Shown here piece after piece: positions 27,768 through 36,686 of a DNA stretch of 64,000 nucleotides. The notes below the pieces were generated by a model. That model ran no database searches and had not been told where the DNA came from. It saw nothing but the letters and a program-made list of their open reading frames with translations. Each line of letters opens with the position of its first letter. Position 1 is the stretch's first letter. The DNA comes from Zooshikella harenae (GTDB lineage: Bacteria > Pseudomonadota > Gammaproteobacteria > Pseudomonadales > Zooshikellaceae). The stretch lies in NCBI RefSeq assembly GCF_018837975.1, contig NZ_JAGSOY010000014.1, forward strand, positions 29,125 to 93,124, written 5' to 3'. The position numbers were made by a program, and so were the translations under genes.

Positions 27768-28367
27768 TTAGAGCTTCCTAAAACGACTTGTGCTTTTTTC
27801 CCTATAGGTTTCTGCTGATTGTAATGGGCTTTGTGGAAAAGGCATATTGGCTTTAAAACCTAATTGTTTGGCAACTTTAAACTGTGAAGAGAATGCAGAA
27901 TACTCTTTACCAACAACATCCATTTCGTGAAGTTTGGGGTTGGTAAGTTTATCCAAATGGTGTTGTGCTTCATGTGCGATCATATCCACTTTCTCAAACT
28001 TTTCAGGCTCAATAAGTCCTGCTGTATGGGTTGTGTGATCATAGTAGTTTTGTGAAAAGTCTTTTTTAATCGTGAGTTCAGGGTTATTAACTTTCATTAC
28101 ACGGTATAGGTTTTTTGCTGTAAACTCATGGTGTAGAAAACCTTGTGATGTAGTGGCTCGTTGTTCAATTCGTTGAGCGCGTTGCCACATCCTTTGGTCT
28201 TGTTGTGCTTCATGGTGTTCTATGTGGCTAAAGATACTTTCCATATGTTGCGATTGTTTACGTGCATTTCGAATATTATTCACTGATGTAGGGCTGACCT
28301 GATAACTTATGCTCCGTTTGAGCATTGTTAATGGCCTAAATAGAGATTGAGTGGTCCTTCTAAGCAT
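27768..28367 (-). CDS. Small predicted metalloprotease-like protein (HExxH)
   Basis: The 199-residue product has no signal peptide. Near residues 130-140 it carries MIAHEAQHHLDKL, an HExxH zinc-binding motif, and about 17 residues on GKEYSAFSSQF could supply the third ligand (Glu). This layout resembles small zincin domains found at the ends of polymorphic toxins and in some secreted effectors. The N-terminal half is basic and Gln/His-rich (RNARKQSQHMESIFSHIEHHE) and may be a delivery or linker region. No family is recognised. It is monocistronic, flanked by repeats on both sides, which suits an acquired gene. Confidence 0.6.
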   Translation of the reverse strand: MLRRTTQSLFRPLTMLKRSISYQVSPTSVNNIRNARKQSQHMESIFSHIEHHEAQQDQRMWQRAQRIEQRATTSQGFLHHEFTAKNLYRVMKVNNPELTIKKDFSQNYYDHTTHTAGLIEPEKFEKVDMIAHEAQHHLDKLTNPKLHEMDVVGKEYSAFSSQFKVAKQLGFKANMPFPQSPLQSAETYREKSTSRFRKL

Positions 28368-28524
28368 AATGCTATCTCCAAGATATACCCTTCACCAGTC
28401 ATTTTATAAAAAAGGGTTAAAGCCAATATCTAATTGCTGCCTTTAAGAAGCTTCTATTATGATTTAATATAGCGCTTAATTTAAAAAGTTTCGCAAATGT
28501 TAGAAACTTTATTTGACTGCTGAG

Positions 28525-28646
28525 TATTTAAAAATACTTCATCACTTGACGTCCCAGCTAGCGCTTTTATAACAAAAGTTGTTGCTATCGCTAGCCTTAA
28601 CAAACCAGACTAGCCCCATTAAAAATCCTTCGCGGTGGCTATAGTA
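28525..28646 (-). repeat. Diverged long TATACCC-family repeat
   Basis: Read on the minus strand, AGCCACCGCGAAGGATTTTT, GGCTAGTCTGGTTTGTTAA, CTAGCGATAGC and GTCAAGTGATGAAG occur in the same order as in 58447-58545. The last block is also the core of the 175-bp copies. This links the short and long forms into one family. Confidence 0.55.
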
Positions 28647-28802
28647 TGATCAAATCGCGAAAAATAATCTTAAAAAATGTGTGTGTTTTTTTGCTTTCCA
28701 AAAATAAAATTATTAACAATAAATAGAATTTCTGTAAGTCATTTTTGGCTATGAGTGTTTTGGTTTCTTATTAAGCAAAAAAATAAGTGTGTGGTAATTA
28801 AA

Positions 28803-28853
28803 GTGATGAACATGCTAAAAAAATGACAAACATTTTTTTAGCATGTTCATCAC
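28803..28853. repeat. 51-bp hairpin with 23-bp perfect arms
   Basis: GTGATGAACATGCTAAAAAA begins the left arm (28803-28825); the right arm (28831-28853) is its exact reverse complement, with a five-base loop ACAAA. It is not at a gene end and has no T-run after it. It could be an RNA hairpin, a protein-binding site or the remnant of a foldback element. Confidence 0.7.
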
Positions 28854-28918
28854 AAGTAAATAGTTTAATAAGTTTTGCAGATGTTCGACTTTACGTAGTG
28901 TACATATTGAAAAATGAT

Positions 28919-28945
28919 AAGCAATACATATAATAAGTAATGCTT
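28919..28945. promoter_or_regulatory. Candidate MarR operator upstream of the efflux operon
   Basis: AAGCAATAC and GTAATGCTT form an inverted repeat with one mismatch and a nine-base spacer, 22 bp before the marR start codon. The size and position suit autoregulation by the MarR protein. Confidence 0.45.
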
Positions 28946-28967
28946 ACTAATATTGATAAGGTGATTC

Positions 28968-29399
28968 ATGGCACTGGAACAACAGGAAAGCTTAGGCTTT
29001 TTACTTGCTGATATCTCAAGGTTAATGCGACAAACCTATCAGCGAATCGAAGGCTGTGGTCTCACTTTAGCTCAGGCGCGTTTATTACTTTATGTCGCAC
29101 GTTTTGAAGGGGTACGCCAAATTGACCTGGCCGAAATGCTGGAAGTTAAACCTATAACCCTGGCACGGCTGGTTGACCAACTGGCTGAGTTTGATTTAGT
29201 TGAGCGACGTCCCGATCCCAAAGATCGCCGGGCTCACCAAATTTTTTTGAGGCCAGCGGCAAGTGATCATTTGACAAAAATCCGTCAGTTTGGGGCAGAG
29301 GTTCAATCTGAAGCTTTAGCGGGGCTGAATCAAGAACAGGTAGCAACACTTTTTTTTGCATTAAAGACGATGCGGGAGAATCTTTGCTCACGAAGTTAA
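28968..29399 (+). CDS. MarR-family transcriptional regulator
   Basis: This is a winged-helix dimeric repressor of 143 residues. GLTLAQARLLLYVARFEGVRQ leads into the helix-turn-helix (QIDLAEMLEVKPITLARLVDQL), followed by the wing RRPDPKDRRAHQIFL with the typical DxRxx motif. It precedes emrA by 30 bp in the same direction, so it likely represses the efflux operon and itself and is released by a small ligand. The start ATG has AAGGTG six bases upstream. Confidence 0.9.
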   Translation: MALEQQESLGFLLADISRLMRQTYQRIEGCGLTLAQARLLLYVARFEGVRQIDLAEMLEVKPITLARLVDQLAEFDLVERRPDPKDRRAHQIFLRPAASDHLTKIRQFGAEVQSEALAGLNQEQVATLFFALKTMRENLCSRS

Positions 29400-29429
29400 T
29401 GAATATTTTGTTATTGGGTCAACACGTTT

Positions 29430-30524
29430 ATGAGTCATGCTGAAACCCATCATGCACCCTCTGTGCAAGAAGCTGCTTCACTTAAAGTAATACGTCCATT
29501 CAATCGTCGTGTTAGACGTTTGTTACTACTGATTGTCGTACCTGTCCTTACACTATTAGCCATTGGCGTTATGTATTTGATAGGAGGGCGTTATGTAGAA
29601 ACAGATAATGCTTACGTTAAAGCCGATATGATTCCTGTTGCTGCAGAAGTTTCTGGTGTTGTTGTCGATGTTTTAGTAAGTGAAAACCAATTTGTAAATG
29701 CTGGTGATTTATTATTTCGCTTAGATCCTGAGCCCTTTCAGGTGCGTGTTACTAAAGCGGAAGCAAATTTGGCACAGGTTCGTACAGATCTAAAAGCACT
29801 GAAAGCCAGTTATAGAGAAAAACAGGCAGAAATTAGCTTAGCGCAGACCAAGTATACGTTTGCACTGAAAGATTTACATCGTGAAGCTGACTTGCTTAAG
29901 CGGCATTTTGTTTCAACATCACGGTTTGATGATGTTAAACAAAGTGCAGACCTTGCTAGGCAACAGATCACTGTTTTGGAAGAGGATCTAAAACGTATTG
30001 CAAACTCATTAGGTGGAAGTGTTGACTTGCCTATTGAAAAACACCCTCGCTTTCGTGTCGCTTCAGCAGCATTAGCACAGGTTCGATTAGATTTGCAGCG
30101 AGCAGCAGTCAAAGCCTCGAAAGCAGGTATTGTCACTAAACTTCCTAAACCTGGTCAGTATGTGGCAGCAGGTTCAACAGCACTTGCACTCATTGCCATT
30201 GATAACTTATGGGTTGAAGCTAATTTTACTGAGACTGACTTAACCTATATTAATCCTGGGCAATCCGTTGAAGTGCGTGTTGATACTTATCCCGATAAAG
30301 TTTGGATCGGTACAGTAGAAAGTTTAAGCCCAGCAACGGGTGCTGAGTTTTCAGTGATACCTGCCCAAAATGCGACAGGAAACTGGGTAAAAATCAGTCA
30401 GCGCGTACCGGTCAGAATTAAAATAAGTAATCCTCGCCATCAACGACAGTTGCGGGCTGGATTAAGTGCCATTGTTGAAGTGGATACGGGACATCGTCGC
30501 ACTTTATTAGGTCTCTCATTATAG
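29430..30524 (+). CDS. emrA: Membrane-fusion protein of an EmrAB-type efflux pump
   Basis: This periplasmic adaptor (HlyD family, 364 residues) links an inner-membrane transporter to an outer-membrane channel. One N-terminal membrane helix (about 29-51, LLLLIVVPVLTLLAIGVMYLIGG) is followed by the biotinyl-lipoyl half-motif ETDNAYVKADMIPVAAEVSG, a coiled-coil hairpin (about 95-200) and the beta-barrel region. The sequence VETDNAYV is the hallmark of EmrA proteins. Operon with marR upstream and emrB 9 bp downstream. The outer-membrane partner is not in the window. Confidence 0.88.
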   Translation: MSHAETHHAPSVQEAASLKVIRPFNRRVRRLLLLIVVPVLTLLAIGVMYLIGGRYVETDNAYVKADMIPVAAEVSGVVVDVLVSENQFVNAGDLLFRLDPEPFQVRVTKAEANLAQVRTDLKALKASYREKQAEISLAQTKYTFALKDLHREADLLKRHFVSTSRFDDVKQSADLARQQITVLEEDLKRIANSLGGSVDLPIEKHPRFRVASAALAQVRLDLQRAAVKASKAGIVTKLPKPGQYVAAGSTALALIAIDNLWVEANFTETDLTYINPGQSVEVRVDTYPDKVWIGTVESLSPATGAEFSVIPAQNATGNWVKISQRVPVRIKISNPRHQRQLRAGLSAIVEVDTGHRRTLLGLSL

Positions 30525-30533
30525 GAGAATGAG

Positions 30534-32060
30534 ATGACCAGTATAGCCAGTGTAACTTCAGAGCCTAAAACTAACTCGCATCGTGGGCTTATTACCATCT
30601 CTGTGATGTTAGCAACGATTATGCAGGCGTTGGATACAACGATTGCAAACGTAGCGCTTCCACATATGCAAGGTGCTATGGGGGCAACCCAAGATCAGAT
30701 TTCCTGGGTATTAACTTCTTATATTGTGGCAGCTGCTATTTTTATGCCCTTAACTGGTTTTTTAAGTGCGAAGCAGGGGCGTAAACGCGTTTTTATTTGG
30801 TCGGTTATTGGTTTTACTATTGCGTCAATGTTATGTGGTGCTGCCCAGAGTTTAACGCAGATTGTGGTATTTCGACTGTTACAAGGTGTCTTTGGCGCTA
30901 GTCTGGTACCACTATCGCAAGCGGTATTATTGGACACTTATCCTGTTGAACGCCATGGTTCTGCCATGGCCATGTGGGGGGTAGGGGTCATGGTTGGGCC
31001 TATTCTTGGTCCTTCACTCGGCGGCTGGTTAACGGAATACTACAGTTGGCGTTGGGTATTTTATATTAATCTTCCTTTTGGTCTTTTAGCATGGTTTGGG
31101 TTGGCCGCGTTCGTTAATGAAACGCCTATCAATCGTTCACGCCGTTTTGATTTTTTGGGTTTTGCCTTTTTGAGTCTTAGTATTGGTGCGCTACAGATGA
31201 TGCTTGATCGTGGTGAAACGCTTGACTGGTTTTCAAACACTGAAATTATTATTGAAGCGATGTTAGCTGGTTTTGGCTTTTATCTTTTTGTCGCTCATAT
31301 TTTCACTCACGATCACCCATTTATTGAGCCTGCCATTTTTAAAGACCGAAACTTTAGTGTTGGTTTAATATTTATCTTTATTGTCGGTATTATTTTACTG
31401 GCTACGATGGCTTTGCTACCGCCTTTTATGCAAAATTTGCTGGGGTATCCTGTGATCGATGTTGGCTATTTATTAGCCCCACGAGGTATGGGTACCATGG
31501 TTGCGATGATGGCAGTAGGCAAGCTTTCAGGTAGAATTGATGTCAGGTATAAAATTTTCCTTGGCCTTATTTTAATCAGTTTTTCGCTGTGGGAAATGAC
31601 ATGCTTTGATATGAATATCTCCGGTTGGGATATTGTGCGTACTGGTGTTATTCAAGGTTTAGGATTAGGATTTATTTTTGTCCCATTATCGACTATATCT
31701 TTTGCAACGTTAGCACCGCAATATCGAAATGAAGGTACTGCATTATTTAGTCTTATGCGAAATATTGGCAGTAGTATTGGTATATCATTAGTCATTACCT
31801 ACCTCGCACAAATGATGCAAGCCAATCATGCTGCGTTTGCAGACTTTATTAATCCGTTTAATCAAGCGTTGAAACATGCAACAGAGGTAGGAAAATATAA
31901 TCTAATAACTCAGCAAGGACTAATGGCTATTAATGGCGAAGTTTCTAGACAAGCAGCTATTTTAGCTTATTTGCAGGATTTTCGACTAATGATGTGGATT
32001 ACATTAGCGGCCTTACCATTAACTTTTTTGCTGCAGGGTACAAACAAACGGAGCAATTGA
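30534..32060 (+). CDS. emrB: MFS multidrug exporter, DHA2 family, 14 TM
   Basis: This inner-membrane drug:proton antiporter has 508 residues with about 14 hydrophobic segments. The DHA2 motif LDTTIANVALPHMQGAMGA appears in helix 1 (motif D1), LSAKQGRKRVF in loop 2-3 (motif A) and GVGVMVGPILGPSLGGWL in helix 5 (motif C). It partners with EmrA, encoded 9 bp upstream, and has a good AGGAG site. Together they would expel hydrophobic toxic compounds across both membranes via an outer-membrane channel encoded elsewhere. Confidence 0.9.
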   Translation: MTSIASVTSEPKTNSHRGLITISVMLATIMQALDTTIANVALPHMQGAMGATQDQISWVLTSYIVAAAIFMPLTGFLSAKQGRKRVFIWSVIGFTIASMLCGAAQSLTQIVVFRLLQGVFGASLVPLSQAVLLDTYPVERHGSAMAMWGVGVMVGPILGPSLGGWLTEYYSWRWVFYINLPFGLLAWFGLAAFVNETPINRSRRFDFLGFAFLSLSIGALQMMLDRGETLDWFSNTEIIIEAMLAGFGFYLFVAHIFTHDHPFIEPAIFKDRNFSVGLIFIFIVGIILLATMALLPPFMQNLLGYPVIDVGYLLAPRGMGTMVAMMAVGKLSGRIDVRYKIFLGLILISFSLWEMTCFDMNISGWDIVRTGVIQGLGLGFIFVPLSTISFATLAPQYRNEGTALFSLMRNIGSSIGISLVITYLAQMMQANHAAFADFINPFNQALKHATEVGKYNLITQQGLMAINGEVSRQAAILAYLQDFRLMMWITLAALPLTFLLQGTNKRSN

Positions 32061-32180
32061 GTAGCTTGAGGTGATTATTGTTTTTCTAAAAAAATCGTAT
32101 ATTTCGTGTTTTAGCTATAATGATCATTTTTTTCTGAAAGGTTTGTTGCCTGCTTTTTTTAACCCTTGTCACATATTTAC

Positions 32181-32285
32181 GATAAGTGCCTAGTGGGCCT
32201 ATGTCAAGAAAAAGTAACGTCGCCAGTGAATAAGTGGGGAAGAAGTTGTTACTTTATTTTGTGTATGGACCACTAGGGATTTATC
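32181..32285. repeat. 105-bp foldback element
   Basis: The ends GATAAGTGCCTAGTGGGCC and GGACCACTAGGGATTTATC are inverted repeats matching at about 16 of 19 positions. Inside, AAAGTAAC and GTTACTTT form a second perfect inverted pair. It lies between the end of emrB and the end of the PH-domain gene. MITE-like, unrelated in sequence to the TATACCC family. Confidence 0.6.
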
Positions 32286-32317
32286 GCTAGACGTCTGCTT
32301 CTAAAAAACTGTAACAG

Positions 32318-32929
32318 TTAATTATTAATATATTTTTCGAAAACTTCACCAAAATCTTTACGGCAATAGGCTTTGCGAGCAGAATGAAGCCAGTTAAAGG
32401 TATGTTGATTGATTTCTTTAAACTGGTCTTCGAGTGTTGTTGTGCTTGAGGAACGATGTACTGTATTTGAAGCAATTTCTATACTACGTTCGGCATTGCG
32501 GTAATGATGGCTGTTTTCTTTTTGGATAGAACTGATTGTGTACAATGTTTTGTATAAATCTTTCAAATGCTCAATTTGAGTTTTTTTGATATCGACTGAG
32601 TAAGGTGTACTTCCTATCGAAAATTTAATTTCAGCATCTAAATCCACTGTACCTGCAGTTTCAAGAAAAACATCGCGAATGTCGTGGTCATAATAACTAT
32701 AACGCTTTAATAATCTTTTCTTACTAAGCGCGCTAGTGCCATCAAGATGAATAAGTGCTAGATTAGTAAAGCAATACTCATCTGTTTTTGATTTGATCAA
32801 AAAGTAGATTTTTTCGTTATCCTCACGCATGACATAATCATCAGAATCGACTTTATCAAAGTTCTGTGGATCAATGATTTCTCCAATATCACTTAATCCT
32901 AAAGCATCAGCCGCTACACGTTTGAACAT
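32318..32929 (-). CDS. Bacterial PH-domain protein, YvbH-like
   Basis: The 203-residue sequence starts MFKRVAADALGLSDIGEII and continues with EDNEKIYFLIKSKTDEYCFTNLALIHLDG and KKRLLKRYSYYDHDIRDVFLETAG. This is the pattern I know from the bacterial PH domain family (bPH_1, DUF1696) found in Bacillus YvbH and relatives. Residues about 1-125 make the PH-like beta-barrel and the rest is a helical oligomerisation tail. Function in bacteria is unclear; a cytoplasmic oligomeric protein is expected as no signal or membrane span is seen. It stands alone. Similarity to Bacillus proteins suggests wide horizontal spread. Confidence 0.75.
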   Translation of the reverse strand: MFKRVAADALGLSDIGEIIDPQNFDKVDSDDYVMREDNEKIYFLIKSKTDEYCFTNLALIHLDGTSALSKKRLLKRYSYYDHDIRDVFLETAGTVDLDAEIKFSIGSTPYSVDIKKTQIEHLKDLYKTLYTISSIQKENSHHYRNAERSIEIASNTVHRSSSTTTLEDQFKEINQHTFNWLHSARKAYCRKDFGEVFEKYINN

Positions 32930-33087
32930 ACAATCTTCCTGAGTGATAAATAGTCTTAAACTGTGTTATTACATGTTAGAGGAGGATGACATACTTTATT
33001 TTACTGGACCAGTTGCCGTGTACTAATTTGGTCAATATAGCACAAAACTGACGTATTAAATCTTATCATATTAATTGACCAAGTTAA

Positions 33088-34479
33088 TTACTGACTATGG
33101 TCTAAATCCTGAATACCATAACGTTCAATTTTCTTTAGTAAACCTTGACGAGATAGCCCTAATTTACGAGCAGCATGCGTTCGATTACCTTGGAATTGTT
33201 GTAATGCATCAAGAATCAATCGTATTTCTAAATGCCTCACTTGATTTTCAAGGGTATCATCTAGTGAAGGTATCACATTGGGCGACTGAGAAATTTTATT
33301 ACCATTGAGAAACTCAATATCATTTATGCCTATGATCGGTTGCTGAGCGATAGCGGCTACACTTTCCAAGGTGTTTTTTAACTCTCTTACATTACCAGGC
33401 CAGGATTGGGTAATAAACCAGTGTAAGGCAGTGGCATCCAGTTGTAATGGGCGTTGGTGTTTCTGACTGTAATGTTGTAAGAAGTGTTGAGCTAAAACTG
33501 GAATATCTTCTGGGCGGTCTGCAAGGCGTTGAGTATTAATCGTAATGCCTTTAAGTCGATAATAAAGGTCGTCACGAAAATCACCAGTGTCAACTGCTTG
33601 GGGTAAATCTTTATTTGTCGCACTGATTAAACGTACATCAATCGACACAATTTCTCTGCCACCCACGGGGTAGAATTTACCTTCTTGTAATACTCGTAAT
33701 AATTTGACCTGCATATTCAGTGGCATTTCACCAATTTCATCCAAAAATAATGTGCCTTGGTGTGCTAGGGCTAAAAGACCCTGTCGATCACGATCTGCCC
33801 CAGTAAAAGCCCCTTTTTTGTAACCAAATAATTCACTTTCCAATAACTCACTGGGGATGGCTCCACAGTGTACTGAAATAAAAGGTTGGTTTTTGCGGTG
33901 ACTAAGTTGGTGTATGGCTTTGGCTATCACTTCTTTGCCTGTACCACTGGGTCCACTGATTAAGATTGATACATCTGTAGGGGCAATTCGGCTGATAAGA
34001 TTGCGCAGCATTTCAGTGTGCTGACTGACGCCAATTAAACCCAGTACCGATTGTTGCTCTGCTAGCTGTGCTTTTAACTGTTGTACTTCATTTTCTAAGC
34101 TGCGTTTGGTTAAAGCACGTTTGACGACAATGGCTAACATGTCGGGGTCAACCGGTTTGGCTAGAAAATCCCAGGCCCCTTGTGCGATAGCGGCTAAAGC
34201 TAGCTCTCGATCAGCATGTCCTGTCAGGACAATGACAGGAATAGTATTAATAATACTGAGTAGTTTTAGCCCTTCCTGAGGAGTAAAAGAAGGCGGGAGT
34301 GCTAAGTCCAGCAGTATTAAACTATACGTCTTTTGTTGTAGTTGTTGCTGAGCAGAGGTTATATCATGACAGCTATCAACTTGATAACCTGCTTGATGTA
34401 GCCATTGGCTACAAAGCTCACAGAAGGCAGGCTCATCATCGACAAGTAGAATTTGTTCTAAAATACGTTGCTCTGCCAT
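33088..34479 (-). CDS. NtrC-family sigma-54-dependent response regulator
   Basis: This is the output protein of a two-component pair. Receiver domain (about 8-120) with acidic pocket VDDE and phosphoacceptor Asp in [14 protein letters not shown]+ domain (about 150-385) with Walker A GPSGTGKE, the sigma-54-contacting GAFTGAD and Walker [12 protein letters not shown]-terminal Fis-type helix-turn-helix [20 protein letters not shown]. The ATG at 34477-34479 lies four bases after the kinase stop codon with AGAGAA upstream; a start ten codons earlier inside the kinase gene is possible. The adjacent cytochrome bd operon has a sigma-54 promoter, its most likely target. Confidence 0.88.
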   Translation of the reverse strand: MAEQRILEQILLVDDEPAFCELCSQWLHQAGYQVDSCHDITSAQQQLQQKTYSLILLDLALPPSFTPQEGLKLLSIINTIPVIVLTGHADRELALAAIAQGAWDFLAKPVDPDMLAIVVKRALTKRSLENEVQQLKAQLAEQQSVLGLIGVSQHTEMLRNLISRIAPTDVSILISGPSGTGKEVIAKAIHQLSHRKNQPFISVHCGAIPSELLESELFGYKKGAFTGADRDRQGLLALAHQGTLFLDEIGEMPLNMQVKLLRVLQEGKFYPVGGREIVSIDVRLISATNKDLPQAVDTGDFRDDLYYRLKGITINTQRLADRPEDIPVLAQHFLQHYSQKHQRPLQLDATALHWFITQSWPGNVRELKNTLESVAAIAQQPIIGINDIEFLNGNKISQSPNVIPSLDDTLENQVRHLEIRLILDALQQFQGNRTHAARKLGLSRQGLLKKIERYGIQDLDHSQ

Positions 34480-34483
34480 TTTG

Positions 34484-36388
34484 TTATTCTCTACTCGCAT
34501 TATCGTCAATGGTGGTTAAGGGAAATTCACAAATAAAACTACAGGGCCAGTGTTCATCATGGGTGTGCCAAACTTGTCCATGGTGAGCATCCATAATTCG
34601 CCTGACGATAGCTAAACCTAAGCCGCTACCACCTTGTCGTTTACTGATAAAAGGCTGAAATAAATGCTGTTGGATTTCTCCTGGAATTGCAGGTCCATTA
34701 TTATGAATACTAAGTTGTATGGTTTGCTTTGAGGTCTTAAGGGCTGAAATATGTATTTGGCCATGGGTGACATTGCGGGTAAATGCCGCAGCATTTTCTA
34801 ATAAATTAGTCAGTACTTGCTGTAGACGATGGCGATCTGCATTTAAGGTGAGATTAGTGGCTACCTCTATGGTGATGGGTACCTGATAACGCTGTTCAAT
34901 GTAATGGGCGATTGACTGACAAAAGGGATGTAATGTGAGTGGTTCAAGTTGCAATGTTAAAGGGCCTGCATAGCAAAGCATATCTGTGATTAAGTGATCA
35001 GCGCGATCAATTTGTATTTTTATATGTTGACGAGTGGTTTGATCACATTGAGTGCTTGCCATCGCAATAATATTTAAAGGATTACGTAATTCATGAGCCA
35101 TGGCTGCCGCTAATGCACCTAATTCAACCAAATGCTGTTCTTTTAAACGTTGTTGCGTTTGTTCTGCCAGGTGAAGTTGTTGTTGAAGTCCACGACAACT
35201 GCTGGCTAATAGTGTGCCAAACATTTCTGCCACATGAATGGTGCCAGGTGTAGCATTTTCCCAATGTAATAAATGAAGCTGCCAGCCTTCGTTATAACGT
35301 TGGCAATAAATGGTGGGTAGTGTGGTAGACGCATTGGGGGGGGCAAAACAAATATACACTGGCATGGACAAGTGTTTTTCTAATAAAAGCGATGCAGTTT
35401 GTTTTAGTGTTTCCCAGCTACCACAGCTTTGTAATTCTGATAGCCAATTTTGCAGTGTTTGTTCGCGAAGCTGGGCACCAGGGTAGATTAATTTTTCGGC
35501 TAAACGCTGTGCAGGTCGATAGAGCGAACTACCAATCAATAATACAAATGCGGAGTATAGCCAGAGCTCCCAAAGAGGTATATCGGTAAAGGGTTCAGCG
35601 CCAAACAAATCCGCTACTGTGGTGAATAATGTAATGAGTAGTAATAACGCCAGTAAAATGCACAACCAAAAGACAGCTCGCACAGCCCAGCGGTTAACAA
35701 CTACCAGTTGGTAGCGCACGATGCCATAGACTAGCAGTAATACATAGCTGGGAAGCAGTAGCATGGGATAGGGAAACCAGGTTATTTCCAGTGATGGCAG
35801 AACAAAGCTACTGGCGAGTACCAGTCCCCAGCCTCCAGCAATAAATAATGCAACAATTGAACGTCGTTTATTGGCACTACTGATATGCCAACCCCAGATT
35901 AAAATAGCGTGGGCCACGACACCAACAACAATGGTATAGAACAGGTTTAGCCAGCCAGCAGAATCCAACATAATAAATGCTGGAAAGACTAGCCAAGGTG
36001 GAAAGGCGGCATTTGTTGTTTTAAAGCTGATAAAGGTAACAGTCAGGGCTAGTAAATAAAGTACAGCTACTGGTGTATGTAAACGATGTTGAAGTTTTTG
36101 TGGTGTATCACCTGGAGCAATAAACAGCAGAGCAAAGTGTAAAAATGTTGTTGGTATAAAGGGATTTGCTAACAGCCCCAGAAGGCCAAGTTGGCTTATG
36201 GCAGGGTTTGTGTGTTGAAGCAGTACGTGGCTTCCACACCAGATAGCCATACCTAAGCAAAAGCCCCCAAGAGGTCGTAAGGCAAGATGTTCTGGTTCTT
36301 TGATGCCCCAACACAACCAGCAACCAACCACTGTACCTGCCAGGGTGGTAATCAACATCGCCGCATTAAAAACAAGCAATAAAGACAT
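34484..36388 (-). CDS. Membrane sensor histidine kinase with 7TM-type N-terminus
   Basis: This is a 634-residue kinase. The first 260 residues hold about seven hydrophobic helices in the arrangement of histidine-kinase 7TM sensor domains, followed by a further span near 240-265. After a GAF-like linker region (about 310-410), the dimerisation domain carries the phospho-acceptor His in ALAAAMAHELRNPLNIIAMA. The ATPase domain has the N-box QQVLTNLLENAAAF and G-box GGSGLGLAIVRRIMDAHHG. It precedes the regulator gene and is translationally close to it. The signal is unknown; membrane quinone or respiratory state is plausible given the neighbouring oxidase. Confidence 0.87.
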   Translation of the reverse strand: MSLLLVFNAAMLITTLAGTVVGCWLCWGIKEPEHLALRPLGGFCLGMAIWCGSHVLLQHTNPAISQLGLLGLLANPFIPTTFLHFALLFIAPGDTPQKLQHRLHTPVAVLYLLALTVTFISFKTTNAAFPPWLVFPAFIMLDSAGWLNLFYTIVVGVVAHAILIWGWHISSANKRRSIVALFIAGGWGLVLASSFVLPSLEITWFPYPMLLLPSYVLLLVYGIVRYQLVVVNRWAVRAVFWLCILLALLLLITLFTTVADLFGAEPFTDIPLWELWLYSAFVLLIGSSLYRPAQRLAEKLIYPGAQLREQTLQNWLSELQSCGSWETLKQTASLLLEKHLSMPVYICFAPPNASTTLPTIYCQRYNEGWQLHLLHWENATPGTIHVAEMFGTLLASSCRGLQQQLHLAEQTQQRLKEQHLVELGALAAAMAHELRNPLNIIAMASTQCDQTTRQHIKIQIDRADHLITDMLCYAGPLTLQLEPLTLHPFCQSIAHYIEQRYQVPITIEVATNLTLNADRHRLQQVLTNLLENAAAFTRNVTHGQIHISALKTSKQTIQLSIHNNGPAIPGEIQQHLFQPFISKRQGGSGLGLAIVRRIMDAHHGQVWHTHDEHWPCSFICEFPLTTIDDNASRE

Positions 36389-36501
36389 TCGCTTTCCAGA
36401 ATGAGTATTCCCTTCAACAAGACTATAGGACGTTAACTATCAATACCTGAAATAGTTGAAAGGTTCAGTGTGTCATTGTTACGGGGTGGGGTGTGAACAA
36501 A

Positions 36502-36544
36502 GTTTACAGTGCTAAGTCTACCAAACTGTAAACAAGGTTTACAG
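36502..36544 (+). promoter_or_regulatory. Three GTTTACAG boxes, probable enhancer for the NtrC-type regulator
   Basis: GTTTACAG occurs at 36502-36509 and 36537-36544 and its inverse CTGTAAAC at 36526-36533, so the first two form a palindrome and the third repeats it. They lie about 65-120 bp upstream of the sigma-54 promoter, the usual place for an upstream activating sequence. Confidence 0.7.
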
Positions 36545-36607
36545 GTGGCGGTGGTTACTTTGGTGAATTTTGATGTAAATCAGTGCAATTGAGGTATATA
36601 AAATTTA

Positions 36608-36623
36608 TGGCACGATCTTTGTA
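36608..36623 (+). promoter_or_regulatory. Sigma-54 promoter of the cytochrome bd operon
   Basis: TGGCACGATCTTTGTA matches the -24/-12 consensus TGGCACGNNNNTTGCA at every fixed position but one (T for C in the -12 element). It is 63 bp before the first start codon of the operon. Confidence 0.8.
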
Positions 36624-36686
36624 TAAATTAGAGGTATTAAAACTTTTTAATTTATTACCATGAAGTATAAGTTGTAGGAGAAGCAT

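Larger units (their letters stand above)
28368..28967. other. 600-bp divergent intergenic region packed with repeats
   Basis: It contains a TATACCCTTCAC right-end fragment (from 28384), a diverged long TATACCC-family copy (28525-28646), a 51-bp near-perfect hairpin (28803-28853) and a MarR-type inverted repeat (28919-28945). No coding frame is credible. Confidence 0.5.
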
